NCBI GenBank assembly: GCA_002841275.1
Contig: PHET01000003.1
Location: 99,025 to 163,024 of the forward strand
Direction of reading: 5' to 3'
DNA: 64,000 bases
Source: Actinobacteria bacterium HGW-Actinobacteria-7
GTDB lineage: Bacteria > Actinomycetota > Coriobacteriia > Anaerosomatales > PHET01
Below, in pieces: positions 41,893 to 51,431 of the stretch (position 1 is the first letter of the stretch; every line of letters begins with the position of its first letter). Position numbers and translations under genes: made by a program. The notes below the pieces were generated by a model. It saw nothing but the letters and a program-made list of their open reading frames with translations. It did not search any database and had not been told where the DNA came from.

Positions 41893-44088
41893 ATGGGAAT
41901 CGCCCGCATGCTCAGAGCAACCGTGATCGGCTACGGGCCGGTGATGGAAGACGTCCTCGACGCGGTTCAGCGAGCGGGCGTGCTCGATGTCGAGGCGCAG
42001 CCTTACGATCTGGAGTCGGCCGCAGTTCCGCCCGAGGGCGCGGAGCGCAGGTCTGTCGATGAGCATCTCGCCGAGGCGACGTTCGTCAGCGAGTTCCTTG
42101 GCAGGTATCACACGAGCGATGCACCCCTTTCGACCTTCGTCGCCGAGAAGATCCACGTCGAACCCGGCCGCTTCTTCGACATGCGGTACACGCCGCGGAT
42201 GCACTCGGTGTACCGCGAGTGCGTAAGCATCGCCGACGCCCTTGCTGCCGCCGAACGAGAGACCGAACGGCTGCAGGCGCTTATCGGCGACTTGGAGCCG
42301 TGGCACGAACTGCGGCTCGAGATCGACAGGTGGAAGGCAACCGAGCGTACCCGGCTGCTCGCCGGCACCGTTCCCGCAGCCACAGGCCCTGCGATCCGCG
42401 AGCGTCTTCGGGAGCAGGTGGCCGAGGTCACCGTCCAGGAGCTCGGCCCCTCCGGAGACCGGCAGGCATGGCTCGTCATTGCGATGGCGGAGAGTTTCGA
42501 AGAAGTGCGCGCGATTCTCTTGGCCTCCGACTTCACCGAGGTGACCTTCCCGGACCTGGGAGACTATCCGGCAGAAGAGGCCGAGTCTGCCCGCGACCGG
42601 ATCGCCGAGCTGGCGACAGAGACGGTGCGGCTGGGCGAGCGAGCGATCGTGCTCTCCAAAGAACACTATCCCGAGTCAGTCGCACTGGTGCAGTCGCTTG
42701 AGTCGCACAGGGACGCGGTGTCGGTCCGCAGCGACGTCGGGCGCACCGAGCGCACCTTTGTCGTGGCAGGTTGGATTCCTGAGACGGACCGCGATGGGCT
42801 GACAGAGTCCCTCAAAGCCTACGGCGATTCTGTGGATGTGAATCTTCGGGAGCCCGAACCCGACGAGGAGCCGCCCGTGCGGCTCCAGAATCCCGACTGG
42901 CTCAAACCGTTTGAAGTGCTCACTGATCTCTATGGCAGGCCAAACTACCGCCGGATGGACCCCACGCCGCTACTCGCACCCTTCTTCCTGCTCTTCTTTG
43001 CGTTGTGTATAGGGGATGTGGGCTACGGAGCGATGCTCATCGTGGGTGCGTGGCTTATCAAGACGCGTCTGGATGTGACTGTGGGCGTGAAGCGGTTCAT
43101 GGACCTGCTCATCACAGGCGGTGCCGCATCCATGGTTGTGGGTGTGCTTCTTGGGAGCTACCTGGCCCTCCCGATCGAGAAGCTGCCGGTCTTCCTGCAG
43201 AAGCTCCAAGTGCTCGACCCGGTGAAGGACATCACGCAGTTCCTGTTGGTGGCCTTGGCGATTGGCGCGTTCCAAGTCTTCTTCGGGGTGCTCGTTGCAG
43301 CGTATCAAGCCGTCCGCGACCGCGACGTCGAGTCTGCGATCTTCGACCACCTCTCGATCATCGGCCTGTTCGGCGCGCTTGCGGTCACCGCTCTGGCGGG
43401 CGTCGCGGGCAACGGCGGGCTTGTGCGTGCCTCGCTGGTGATTGGCATCGTGGGCGCGATGATCATGCAGGGTAGGGCCGTGCAGGCGGCGATACAGGCC
43501 GAGGAGGGCCGGTCGTTCGACCGAATCCTGGGCGTCGGCTGGTCGGTCGTGCTTGTGGGCGGGGTGGTGGGATACGGGGTCACCGGCTCGCTTCTCGTCT
43601 TGTGGGCCGTGTTGGGCATCTCGGGCGTGGGCCTTGTATTCTCGAAGGCCGTACGCCGCGGTGTGATCGCCGTACTGCTGGGCGCCTACAACGTGTACGG
43701 TCTCACAGGGTTCGTTGGTGACATGTTGTCGTATCTGCGCCTCCCGGCGCTGGGCCTGTCGGGAACACTCGTGGGGCTGGTATTCAACATCCTCACGGGG
43801 CTTGTATGGTCCGCTGCGCTGCCGTTGTTCACCAAAGGCAGCATCTTCCCGGTACTGGGTGTGGTCGTTGCGCTGCTCGCCGTGGCGGTCTTCGCAGTCG
43901 GACATATCTTCAACGTGGTCATCAACCTGCTGGGCGCGTTCGTGCACCCTGCTCGCCTGCAGTTCGTTGAGTTCTTTGGCAAGTTCTACGAAGCGGGCGG
44001 ACGGCCCTTCTCGCCGTTCCGCTTCCGGACAGATGGTTTGGTTTTGGATGCCGGCGCGGCCGGCGAGGAAGGAGGAAGGGTCTCGTGA
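41893..44088 (+). CDS. atpI: V/A-type ATPase membrane subunit I
   Basis: A 731-residue protein. The N-terminal half is the cytoplasmic arm that holds the peripheral stalks. The C-terminal half has about eight membrane helices, starting PTPLLAPFFLLFFALCIGDVGYG, a highly conserved subunit a/I motif, and including GDMLSYLRLPALGLSG. It forms the ion half-channels facing the proteolipid ring. It starts 7 bases after subunit H. Confidence 0.95.
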   Translation: MGIARMLRATVIGYGPVMEDVLDAVQRAGVLDVEAQPYDLESAAVPPEGAERRSVDEHLAEATFVSEFLGRYHTSDAPLSTFVAEKIHVEPGRFFDMRYTPRMHSVYRECVSIADALAAAERETERLQALIGDLEPWHELRLEIDRWKATERTRLLAGTVPAATGPAIRERLREQVAEVTVQELGPSGDRQAWLVIAMAESFEEVRAILLASDFTEVTFPDLGDYPAEEAESARDRIAELATETVRLGERAIVLSKEHYPESVALVQSLESHRDAVSVRSDVGRTERTFVVAGWIPETDRDGLTESLKAYGDSVDVNLREPEPDEEPPVRLQNPDWLKPFEVLTDLYGRPNYRRMDPTPLLAPFFLLFFALCIGDVGYGAMLIVGAWLIKTRLDVTVGVKRFMDLLITGGAASMVVGVLLGSYLALPIEKLPVFLQKLQVLDPVKDITQFLLVALAIGAFQVFFGVLVAAYQAVRDRDVESAIFDHLSIIGLFGALAVTALAGVAGNGGLVRASLVIGIVGAMIMQGRAVQAAIQAEEGRSFDRILGVGWSVVLVGGVVGYGVTGSLLVLWAVLGISGVGLVFSKAVRRGVIAVLLGAYNVYGLTGFVGDMLSYLRLPALGLSGTLVGLVFNILTGLVWSAALPLFTKGSIFPVLGVVVALLAVAVFAVGHIFNVVINLLGAFVHPARLQFVEFFGKFYEAGGRPFSPFRFRTDGLVLDAGAAGEEGGRVS

Positions 44089-44579
44089 GCGAAACCTTTC
44101 TCGGTATGGGCGGTATCCAGTGGGCGCTGTTCGGCGCCGGCACCGCGGCGATCCTGGGAGGCATCGGTTCGGCAATCGGCATCACGTCCGCGTCGACGGT
44201 GATCTCAGGTGTTCTCTCGGAAGATGACACGAAGTTCGGCCAGTTGCTGCCGCTTGCAGCCATGCCTGGTACTCAGGGCATCTACGGCTTCATCGTTGCG
44301 GTTCTGGTCATGGTCTTCTTCAACATCATGGGCGGCGACGTCCAGATGCCGGTTGGTGCGGGTCTCGCGATCTTCTTCGCGTGTCTGCCCACGGGCTTTC
44401 TGGGTCTTGTCACCGCGATCTATCAGGGCCGTACGTCGGCTGCCGCCGCAGGCATCGTTGCTGCAGGCAAGCGCGCACCTGCACTCGTGTTCCCGGCGCT
44501 GGTCGAGACCTACGCCATCTTCGCCCTCATCGTCACGATCCTCATGCTGCTGGGTTTGCAGCAGGGCTTCGCAGGTTAG
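44085..44579 (+). CDS. atpK: V/A-type ATPase proteolipid subunit K (Na+ ligand set present)
   Basis: A 164-residue, four-helix double-hairpin rotor subunit. One ion-binding carboxylate, Glu141 (ALVETYAIFAL), lies in helix 4. Residues matching the Na+ ligands of Enterococcus hirae NtpK are present: Thr63 and Gln64 (PGTQGIYGF), Tyr67 and Gln114 (YQGRTSAAAAG). This argues for sodium rather than proton coupling. GGAGGAAGG precedes the GTG, which overlaps the subunit I stop (GTGA). Confidence 0.95.
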   Translation: MSETFLGMGGIQWALFGAGTAAILGGIGSAIGITSASTVISGVLSEDDTKFGQLLPLAAMPGTQGIYGFIVAVLVMVFFNIMGGDVQMPVGAGLAIFFACLPTGFLGLVTAIYQGRTSAAAAGIVAAGKRAPALVFPALVETYAIFALIVTILMLLGLQQGFAG

Positions 44580-44588
44580 GGGCGCGCT

Positions 44589-45179
44589 GTGGCGTTGGCC
44601 GACATCATCAACCGCATAGCGAGTGATGCCTCCGCCGAGTCAGAGGGCGAACTGGCAGCGGCTTCTGCCCGCGCCGACGAGCTGCTTGGTGCGGCTGCGG
44701 CAACGGCTCAGGCGCATCATGAGCGCGCGATCGAAGCTGCAGCGAGGGACTCCGCGTCCCAAGCGGCGACCATCGTGTCGTCAGCGCGTCTTGCGGCTCG
44801 CGACCGTGCGTTGAGTGCGAAGCGGGAACTGGTCACGTCTACGCTCTCGCGGGTGGTCGAGGCGATCGAGTCGTTGCCAGCCGATGCTTACGTCCGCTTC
44901 CTGGCGGCCGGCGTGGCCGGCTCCGTGCGAGCGGGCGACTCCGTCGCTTTGGCAGCTGCGGACAGTGAGCACATGGCGGCGCTGCAGGCCATCGTCACCG
45001 CTGAAGCACCAGACGTCCCGTTGCTTTGGGATGCGGCGCCGGCGCGGGTGTCTCGCGGGGTTGTGGTGACGGGTCCGCGCACAAGTGTCGAGGTTACGCC
45101 CTCCTCGGTAGTGGATGAGCGTCGCGACGATCTCGAGCTCGCGGTAGCCACTCGACTGTTCTCCGGAAAGGAGCGCTGA
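44589..45179 (+). CDS. atpE: V/A-type ATPase subunit E
   Basis: A 196-residue peripheral-stalk subunit. The N-terminal 100 residues are a long Ala-rich helix (IINRIASDASAESEGELAAA). The C-terminal globular domain ends PSSVVDERRDDLELAVATRL, the usual subunit E finish (VDNSLEARLE-like in relatives). GTG start, 9 bases after subunit K. Confidence 0.9.
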   Translation: MALADIINRIASDASAESEGELAAASARADELLGAAAATAQAHHERAIEAAARDSASQAATIVSSARLAARDRALSAKRELVTSTLSRVVEAIESLPADAYVRFLAAGVAGSVRAGDSVALAAADSEHMAALQAIVTAEAPDVPLLWDAAPARVSRGVVVTGPRTSVEVTPSSVVDERRDDLELAVATRLFSGKER

Positions 45180-45188
45180 GTCCCTCCC

Positions 45189-46202
45189 GTGTCCGTGCTG
45201 CTCGATGAGTATCGGCATACGCGCGATGGCATGCGCTACGGGTTCGCCGTAGGCAAGGTCCGCGTGCTCGCTACCCGACTGCTCGACCGCTCGGCGCTTG
45301 AGCGGCTGGTCGATGCGCCCAGCTATGCAGAGCAGAAACGCATTCTTTCGGAGACGCCGTACGGCCGGTTCCTCGAGCATGCGAACACGGCCGCCGATGT
45401 GGACGAGGCACTGGACCGCTCGCTGGACTCGGTCTACGCCTTTCTTGCGGAGGCAGGGCTGCCGGAGGCGGTTCAGAGGTTCTTCCGGGTGCGCTTCGAC
45501 TACACGAACCTCAAAGGAGCGCTCAAGGCCGACGCTCTTGGGGTCACCGTCGATGATCTGCTGGTCGACCACGGCACGGTTCCGCGTGAGGCTTTCCGCG
45601 GTCCTCTGAGCAAACTTCCCGAGCGGTACAGCGCTCTGGCACGCGAGATCGAGCAGGGCCTGGACGAGGCGGATGGCGAGACGAGCCTGATGGCCATTGA
45701 CGTGGCGATCGACCGGGCGCTGTACGCTGAGCTCCGCGAGATCGCTGTTGCTGCGCGCAGCCGCTTCCTACAGGACCTTGCGGCGCGCCTCTCGGATGTT
45801 GCCAATCTGAAGAGCATCGTACGGGCCAGAAACGCCGGTCTGACTGCTGCAGCGATGACCGAGATGATCGTTGACGGTGGCTCGATGAGCTCTCGCGATC
45901 TGGCTGCGCTCTACCGTCTTCCGCATCAGGACATGCTGGCGGGTCTCGAGCGCCGGCTCGGCCTCAAGGGGTCGCCTCTTGTGGACGCGCACGGGATGAG
46001 CGACCTCGATGTGATCGTCGACAACGTGATCGTCGAGACGATCAGGCGGGCGAAGCGGGCCGAACCCGGGCCCGAGGATGTCATTGCTTACGTGCGCGCG
46101 CGCGAGTCCGAGGTGCAGGTGCTTCGGGTTGCGCTGTTGGGCAAGATGGCCGGGCTCGATTCTGAGACCCTGCACCGGCGCATGCGCGCATCGTTTCTGT
46201 AG
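45189..46202 (+). CDS. atpC: V/A-type ATPase subunit C
   Basis: A 337-residue helical, funnel-shaped subunit (V/A family subunit C/d) that links the central stalk to the proteolipid ring. Characteristic parts are FRVRFDYTNLKGALKA and VANLKSIVRARNAG. GTG start, 9 bases after subunit E. Confidence 0.92.
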   Translation: MSVLLDEYRHTRDGMRYGFAVGKVRVLATRLLDRSALERLVDAPSYAEQKRILSETPYGRFLEHANTAADVDEALDRSLDSVYAFLAEAGLPEAVQRFFRVRFDYTNLKGALKADALGVTVDDLLVDHGTVPREAFRGPLSKLPERYSALAREIEQGLDEADGETSLMAIDVAIDRALYAELREIAVAARSRFLQDLAARLSDVANLKSIVRARNAGLTAAAMTEMIVDGGSMSSRDLAALYRLPHQDMLAGLERRLGLKGSPLVDAHGMSDLDVIVDNVIVETIRRAKRAEPGPEDVIAYVRARESEVQVLRVALLGKMAGLDSETLHRRMRASFL

Positions 46203-46210
46203 GAGGACGT

Positions 46211-46534
46211 GTGTCTCGAATTGCGATCATAGGTGATGCGGTCAGCGTGGCGGGCTTCCGCCCGCTGGGCATCGCCGTGTTTCCTGTTGGTACGCCGGAA
46301 GACGCGCGAGCGGTCTGGCCAGGGGTACTCACCGACGGCTACGAGGCCATCTTCGTGACCGAACCGGTCTACGCGGTGCTTGCCGCGGCGATTGCCGAGG
46401 TGGCGGACCGTCCGCTTCCGGCCGTGACGGTGATCCCGGGAGCAGGCAGCGCCGGTGGTATAGGTGGAGCGAAACTCGAGCGCGCGATCGAACGCGCACT
46501 GGGCACCAAGATGCCCGTCAGAGACGAAGAGTGA
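46211..46534 (+). CDS. atpF: V/A-type ATPase subunit F
   Basis: A 107-residue Rossmann-like central-stalk subunit: IAIIGDAVSVAGFRPLGI, YEAIFVTEPVYA and VTVIPGAGSAGGIGG. It contacts subunit D and moderates activity. GTG start, with GGAGGA upstream. Confidence 0.93.
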   Translation: MSRIAIIGDAVSVAGFRPLGIAVFPVGTPEDARAVWPGVLTDGYEAIFVTEPVYAVLAAAIAEVADRPLPAVTVIPGAGSAGGIGGAKLERAIERALGTKMPVRDEE

Positions 46535-46587
46535 CTGAAGCTCTGCGCAGACGCGCGGGGCTCCGGCCGAGAAGAAGGACATAAGGA

Positions 46588-48378
46588 ATGGGTCAGGGCA
46601 GGATCATCAAGGTCGCAGGACCGCTCGTGGTTGCCGAGAACCTGGGCGACGCGAAGATGTTCGACCTCGTCAAGGTGGGCAAAGAGGGTCTCATGGGCGA
46701 GATCATCGAGATGCGCGGGGTGCGCGCGTCCATCCAGGTATACGAGGAGACCGAGAGGCTTGGCCCCGGCGACCCGGTCGTTCCCACCGGAGCGCCGCTC
46801 TCTGTTGAGCTGGGACCCGGCATGCTGGGCGCCGTCTATGACGGTGTCCAGCGGCCCCTCGATGCGATTGAGGCGATAGCGGGGGCCTTCCTCGCGCGGG
46901 GTATCGATGCACCCGGGTTGAGCAGGGACAAGGTGTGGGAGTTCACCGCCACTGTGTCCGCCGGCGACTCCGTCTCGGGTGGGGACGTCGTAGGAGTTGT
47001 GCAGGAGAACGAGGTCATCGAGCACCGGATCATGGTGCCTCCCGCGCTCTCCGGGACGATAAGCACCATCTCCAGCGGCTCGTACACCGTCGAGCAGCCC
47101 GTCGGTCGACTTCGCACGGCTGATGGCACTGAGCACGACCTGATCATGATGCAGCGGTGGCCGGTGCGTATACCGAGGCCCTACATCCGCAAAGTCGCGG
47201 CCTCAGAGCCGCTGGTCACGGGAACGCGCGTCATCGACACGTTCTTCCCGCTGGTGAAGGGCGGTGCCGGGTGTATCCCGGGGCCGTTCGGTGCGGGAAA
47301 GACGGTCACGCAGCATCAGGTCGCCAAGTGGAGTAACGCCCAGATCGTCATCTTCATCGGCTGCGGCGAGCGCGGCAACGAGATGACCGACGTGCTCATG
47401 GAGTTCCCGGAGCTCACCGACCCCTACTCGGGTTATCCGCTGATGAAGCGGACCGTTCTTGTTGCTAACACCTCGAACATGCCCGTGGCCGCACGCGAGG
47501 CGAGCGTCTACACCGGGATCACCATGGCCGAGTACTTCCGTGACATGGGCTACGAAGTCGTCTTGCAGGCCGACTCCACAAGCCGTTGGGCCGAAGCCAT
47601 GCGTGAGATATCCGGCCGCCTTGAAGAGATGCCCGGCGAGGAAGGCTACCCCGCCTACTTGGGAACGCGCCTCGCCGCCTTCTACGAGCGTGCCGGCAAG
47701 GTCGACTGTCTGGGTGGGGAATCGGCCCCCCGGAACGGTTCGGTCTCCGTTGTGGGTTCGGTCTCTCCTCCTGGTGGTGACCTCTCGGAGCCGGTAGTAC
47801 AGAACACGCTTCGCGTCGTGAAGGTGTTCTGGGCGCTGCAGGACACACTCGCCTACCAGCGTCACTTCCCAGCCATCGACTGGCTGACCAGCTACTCACT
47901 GTTCCTCGACAAGGTGGAGCCGTACTGGTTCGAGAACGTCGACGAGCATTTCCGCGCCCGCCGCGACCAAGCGATGGCGATCCTGCAGCGCGAGAGTGAG
48001 CTGGCCGAGATCGTGCGGCTGGTTGGGCTCGAGGCACTGTCGGACGAGGAGCAGATCCTCATGGAGACGGCGAAGTCGCTGCGCGAGGACTTCTTGCAGC
48101 AGAACGCGTTTCGCGAGGACGACCAGTTCTCCTCCCTTGCCGAGCAGAACAAGCTCCTCGAGGTAATTCTGCACTTCCACACCACTGCCATCGCGTTGGC
48201 CGAGAAGGGCGAGCCGCTCAAGTCGATCTTCTCGGCGCCGGTGCGCGAGCAGATCACGCGTGCCAAGTACCTGTCCGCCGAGGACATCGGCGAGTACGAC
48301 CGCATCCTCTCGGACATTGACACTCAGCTGGTGGCCGGCGGCCCTGCCGTCGCTGCCGCTGCGGAGGTGAACGCCTAA
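46588..48378 (+). CDS. atpA: V/A-type ATPase catalytic subunit A
   Basis: A 596-residue catalytic subunit with Walker [14 protein letters not shown] (about residue 231), the A-type non-homologous insert, catalytic GER ([10 protein letters not shown]) and [18 protein letters not shown]. It hydrolyses or synthesises ATP with subunit B in an A3B3 ring. Confidence 0.97.
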   Translation: MGQGRIIKVAGPLVVAENLGDAKMFDLVKVGKEGLMGEIIEMRGVRASIQVYEETERLGPGDPVVPTGAPLSVELGPGMLGAVYDGVQRPLDAIEAIAGAFLARGIDAPGLSRDKVWEFTATVSAGDSVSGGDVVGVVQENEVIEHRIMVPPALSGTISTISSGSYTVEQPVGRLRTADGTEHDLIMMQRWPVRIPRPYIRKVAASEPLVTGTRVIDTFFPLVKGGAGCIPGPFGAGKTVTQHQVAKWSNAQIVIFIGCGERGNEMTDVLMEFPELTDPYSGYPLMKRTVLVANTSNMPVAAREASVYTGITMAEYFRDMGYEVVLQADSTSRWAEAMREISGRLEEMPGEEGYPAYLGTRLAAFYERAGKVDCLGGESAPRNGSVSVVGSVSPPGGDLSEPVVQNTLRVVKVFWALQDTLAYQRHFPAIDWLTSYSLFLDKVEPYWFENVDEHFRARRDQAMAILQRESELAEIVRLVGLEALSDEEQILMETAKSLREDFLQQNAFREDDQFSSLAEQNKLLEVILHFHTTAIALAEKGEPLKSIFSAPVREQITRAKYLSAEDIGEYDRILSDIDTQLVAGGPAVAAAAEVNA

Positions 48379-48379
48379 C

Positions 48380-49879
48380 ATGACCCGCGAATACATGACC
48401 ACACGCGATATCGTCGGCCCGCTGCTGCTGGTCGAAAACGTCACCGGCGTCACCTACGGCGAGCTGGTCGAACTCGAGTTCCCGGACGGCACGCAGTCAT
48501 TCGGTAACGTGCTGGAGGTCAACGGCGACGTTGCACTGGTCCAGGCGTTCCAGGGGACCCGCGGCTCGAACCCGAGCCAGACCAAGGTCCGCTTCTTGGG
48601 ACGGGGCTTGGAGCTGGGTGTGTCCCGCGACATGCTTGGACGCGTCTTCGACGGAATGGGCCGGCCGCGCGACGGTGGGCCGGAGATCATGCCCGAGAAG
48701 CGCGTGCCCATCTATGGCCAGGCCATCAACCCGATGTCCCGCGACTTCCCCGACGACTTCATCCAGACCGGTATCAGCTCGATCGACGGCCTGAACCCGC
48801 TCGTGCGCGGCCAGAAGCTCCCCATCTTCTCGGGATCCGGTTTGCCGCACAACGAGCTTGCTGCACAGATCGCCCGCCAGGCGGCGGTGCTCGAGCGCAG
48901 TGATGATCCCACGAGGGTCGGACCTCCCATGGAGGGCGATTTCGCGGTGGTGTTCGCCGCGATGGGCATCACCTTCGAGGACGCGGACTTCTTCATGACT
49001 GAGCTCCGGTCGACCTCGGCCATCGAGCGCGCCGTGCTCTTCTTGAACCTCGCCGATGACCCCGCAGTCGAGCGCATCGCCACCCCGCGCATGGCGCTCA
49101 CCGCCGCCGAGTACCTCGCCTTCGAGTGCGACATGCACGTGCTGGTCATCTACACCGACATGACCTACTACTGTGAGGCGCTGCGAGAGGTCTCGGCTGC
49201 GCGCAAAGAAGTTCCTGGTCGTCGCGGGTTCCCGGGCTACCTGTACACCGACCTCGCATCGCTCTACGAGCGGGCCGGACGCATCAAGGGCAAGAAGGGC
49301 TCGATCACTCAGGTGCCCATCCTCTCGATGCCCGACGATGACAAGACCCATCCTATCCCTGACCTCACGGGCTACATCACCGAGGGCCAGATCATCCTGG
49401 ATCGCAACCTCCACCGATCGGGCATCTACCCGCCGGTCGCCGTGCTACCGAGCCTCTCGCGTCTCAAGCAGAAGGGCATCGGGGCGGGCAAGACCCGTGA
49501 GGATCACGCCGACCTCTCCAACCAGCTGTTCGGGGCGTATGCCCGGGGCATCCAGGCTAAGGAACTCGCGGTGATTCTGGGCGAGGCCGCACTCTCCGAC
49601 ACCGATCAGGCCTACGTCCACTTCGCCGATTCGTTCGAGCGGCTCTTCATCCAGCAGGGTAAGCACGAGGACCGCAGCGTCGAAGAGACGCTCGCGCTGG
49701 GCTGGGAACTCGTCGCCTTGCTGCCGCGCACGGAGCTCAAGCGAATCAAGGACGAGTACATCGACCGCTATCTGCCCACCAAGCCGCACGAGTACCATCC
49801 CGGCGAGGCCGACACGAATATGACGCCCGGCATACCTGCCGGACGAGACGGCATGCACAACGAGATCCTGGGAGTCTGA
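48380..49879 (+). CDS. atpB: V/A-type ATPase regulatory subunit B
   Basis: A 499-residue subunit related to A but with the P-loop replaced by [15 protein letters not shown], as expected for non-catalytic B. Arg-finger-region motifs ([19 protein letters not shown]) are present. Starts one base after the subunit A stop. Confidence 0.97.
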   Translation: MTREYMTTRDIVGPLLLVENVTGVTYGELVELEFPDGTQSFGNVLEVNGDVALVQAFQGTRGSNPSQTKVRFLGRGLELGVSRDMLGRVFDGMGRPRDGGPEIMPEKRVPIYGQAINPMSRDFPDDFIQTGISSIDGLNPLVRGQKLPIFSGSGLPHNELAAQIARQAAVLERSDDPTRVGPPMEGDFAVVFAAMGITFEDADFFMTELRSTSAIERAVLFLNLADDPAVERIATPRMALTAAEYLAFECDMHVLVIYTDMTYYCEALREVSAARKEVPGRRGFPGYLYTDLASLYERAGRIKGKKGSITQVPILSMPDDDKTHPIPDLTGYITEGQIILDRNLHRSGIYPPVAVLPSLSRLKQKGIGAGKTREDHADLSNQLFGAYARGIQAKELAVILGEAALSDTDQAYVHFADSFERLFIQQGKHEDRSVEETLALGWELVALLPRTELKRIKDEYIDRYLPTKPHEYHPGEADTNMTPGIPAGRDGMHNEILGV

Positions 49880-49881
49880 GG

Positions 49882-50070
49882 GTGAGACCGGCTCTTCTCG
49901 TCATAGCTGCTCTTTTGCTTGTCTCCATCGGGGTGCAGGTCGCCTACGCGCGCGCTTATGCGGCGAATGCCACCACAGGCACCAAGGTCGTGTGGGGTGT
50001 GAACATCGGTCTGCTTGTCGCGGTACTCATCGGACTGACCTGGTTCGTCTTCGGCCCGGGGGTGAAGTAG
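49882..50070 (+). CDS. 62-residue membrane protein inside the ATPase operon
   Basis: GTG 49882, two bases after subunit B, opens MRPALLVIAALLLVSIGVQV and onward, with two hydrophobic helices (residues 4-26 and 38-57). It ends one base before subunit D. No known V/A-ATPase subunit matches. Tight spacing argues that it is expressed with the complex, perhaps an assembly or accessory factor (inference). Confidence 0.7.
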   Translation: MRPALLVIAALLLVSIGVQVAYARAYAANATTGTKVVWGVNIGLLVAVLIGLTWFVFGPGVK

Positions 50071-50071
50071 C

Positions 50072-50695
50072 ATGGCCGTCATGCGCGTGAGTCCCAACCG
50101 CATGGAGCTGCTCAAGCTCCGTCGCCGTGCCGAGACCGCGCGCCGGGGCCACAAGCTGCTCAAGGACAAGCTCGACGAGCTGCTCAAGGAGTTCATGGCG
50201 CGGATCGCCGAGAACCGCCGCCTTCGCCAGAGCGTCGAATCCGAGCTGTTCTCGGCGTACGGGCTGCTCGCTATCTCGCGTGCCGAGGCGGGCGCTCCGG
50301 TCGTTGCTCAGGCGCTGCTCGCCGGTGAGCCAGGCAACCTGTTTTTGGCCTCGCAGCGCAACGTGATGAGCGTGCGTGTGCCGGTGTTCTCGGCAGCAGC
50401 AGTACCCGCCATCCAGGGCTACAGCTACGCGACAACGCCAGCACTGCTCGACGGAGCGCTCGAGACGCTAGGCGAGGTCGTCGTCTCGATGCTCGAACTC
50501 GCGGAGCGCGAGAAGACGATCGAGCTGCTGGCCGCCGAGATCGAGTCGACGCGTCGGCGCGTGAATGCGCTTGAGTACGTGCTCATCCCGCAGCTTGAAG
50601 GTGGCATCCGTGAGATTCGCATGAAGCTCGACGAGTCAGAGCGTAGCGAACGGACGCGGCTGATGAAGGTCAAGGAGATGTTGCAGGACCAGTAG
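50072..50695 (+). CDS. atpD: V/A-type ATPase central-stalk subunit D
   Basis: A 207-residue long antiparallel coiled coil. The start VSPNRMELLKLRRRAETARRG and the end ALEYVLIPQLEGGIREIRM are diagnostic. It is the rotating shaft inside the A3B3 ring. Confidence 0.95.
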   Translation: MAVMRVSPNRMELLKLRRRAETARRGHKLLKDKLDELLKEFMARIAENRRLRQSVESELFSAYGLLAISRAEAGAPVVAQALLAGEPGNLFLASQRNVMSVRVPVFSAAAVPAIQGYSYATTPALLDGALETLGEVVVSMLELAEREKTIELLAAEIESTRRRVNALEYVLIPQLEGGIREIRMKLDESERSERTRLMKVKEMLQDQ

Positions 50696-50704
50696 GGGGG
50701 TGGG

Positions 50705-51346
50705 GTGTTGGATTCCGGTACGAGCGGCATGTTCAACACCTTGGGAGTCCCTGCGCACACGGGTCCGTTCGACGTCGTCGTCATCGGGGCGAGCTTTGGT
50801 GGCCCCAAGGTCATCGAGCGCATCCTCGGCGAGCTGCCGCGTGGCTTTCCCGTTCCCGCGGTGATATGCCAGCACATCACCGCGGGCATGACTGGTATGT
50901 GGGCCGAGCGGCTCAACCAGACCAGCAAGGTGCGCGTTCGGGAGGCGACCAACCGATCGGTGCTGGAGGTCGGCTGTGCCTACATCGCGCCTGCCGGGTT
51001 GCAGATGCGTCTCGAGCGGGGTCCCATGACTACGGGCGATCGCATCCGTCTCGATCCTGACTTCGCGGACTCGCTACACGTGCCCTCGATCGACATCCTG
51101 TTCTCCTCGGCCGCCAAGGCGTTCGGCCCGAGGGTGCTGGCCGTCCTGCTCACGGGGATGGGGAGCGACGGGGCTTCCGGGATGCTGGCGATCCGACAGG
51201 CGGGCGGTTACACCATTGCCGAGAGCGAGAGCACTGCGGCCTCCTACAACATGCCGGGCTCGGCGGTCGCCGCTGGAGCGGTAGTTCAGGTGCTGGCGAA
51301 CGAGCACATCGGCGCACGCGTGATCGAGCTGGGGTCGCACCGCTAG
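50705..51346 (+). CDS. Stand-alone CheB-type methylesterase domain
   Basis: A 213-residue protein containing only the CheB catalytic domain: Ser in VVIGASFGGPKV, His in ICQHITAGM and Asp in LLTGMGSDGASGM form the expected triad. There is no receiver domain and no other chemotaxis gene in the window. It starts 9 bases after subunit D and so is probably cotranscribed with the ATPase. It may demethylate or deamidate chemoreceptors encoded elsewhere; other esterase roles are possible. Confidence 0.88.
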   Translation: MLDSGTSGMFNTLGVPAHTGPFDVVVIGASFGGPKVIERILGELPRGFPVPAVICQHITAGMTGMWAERLNQTSKVRVREATNRSVLEVGCAYIAPAGLQMRLERGPMTTGDRIRLDPDFADSLHVPSIDILFSSAAKAFGPRVLAVLLTGMGSDGASGMLAIRQAGGYTIAESESTAASYNMPGSAVAAGAVVQVLANEHIGARVIELGSHR

Positions 51347-51431
51347 CGAGATTCGCCTCCACGGTACGACCCCGTGCGCGCAGGCCATCCTGCAGCGCAC
51401 CCACCCCTGGCTCCGCTTCGCTGAAACCTGT

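Noticed and set aside
42970..44175. A 401-codon minus-strand open frame inside subunit I
   Set aside because: Antisense shadow of membrane-helix codons; no ribosome site or recognisable domain.
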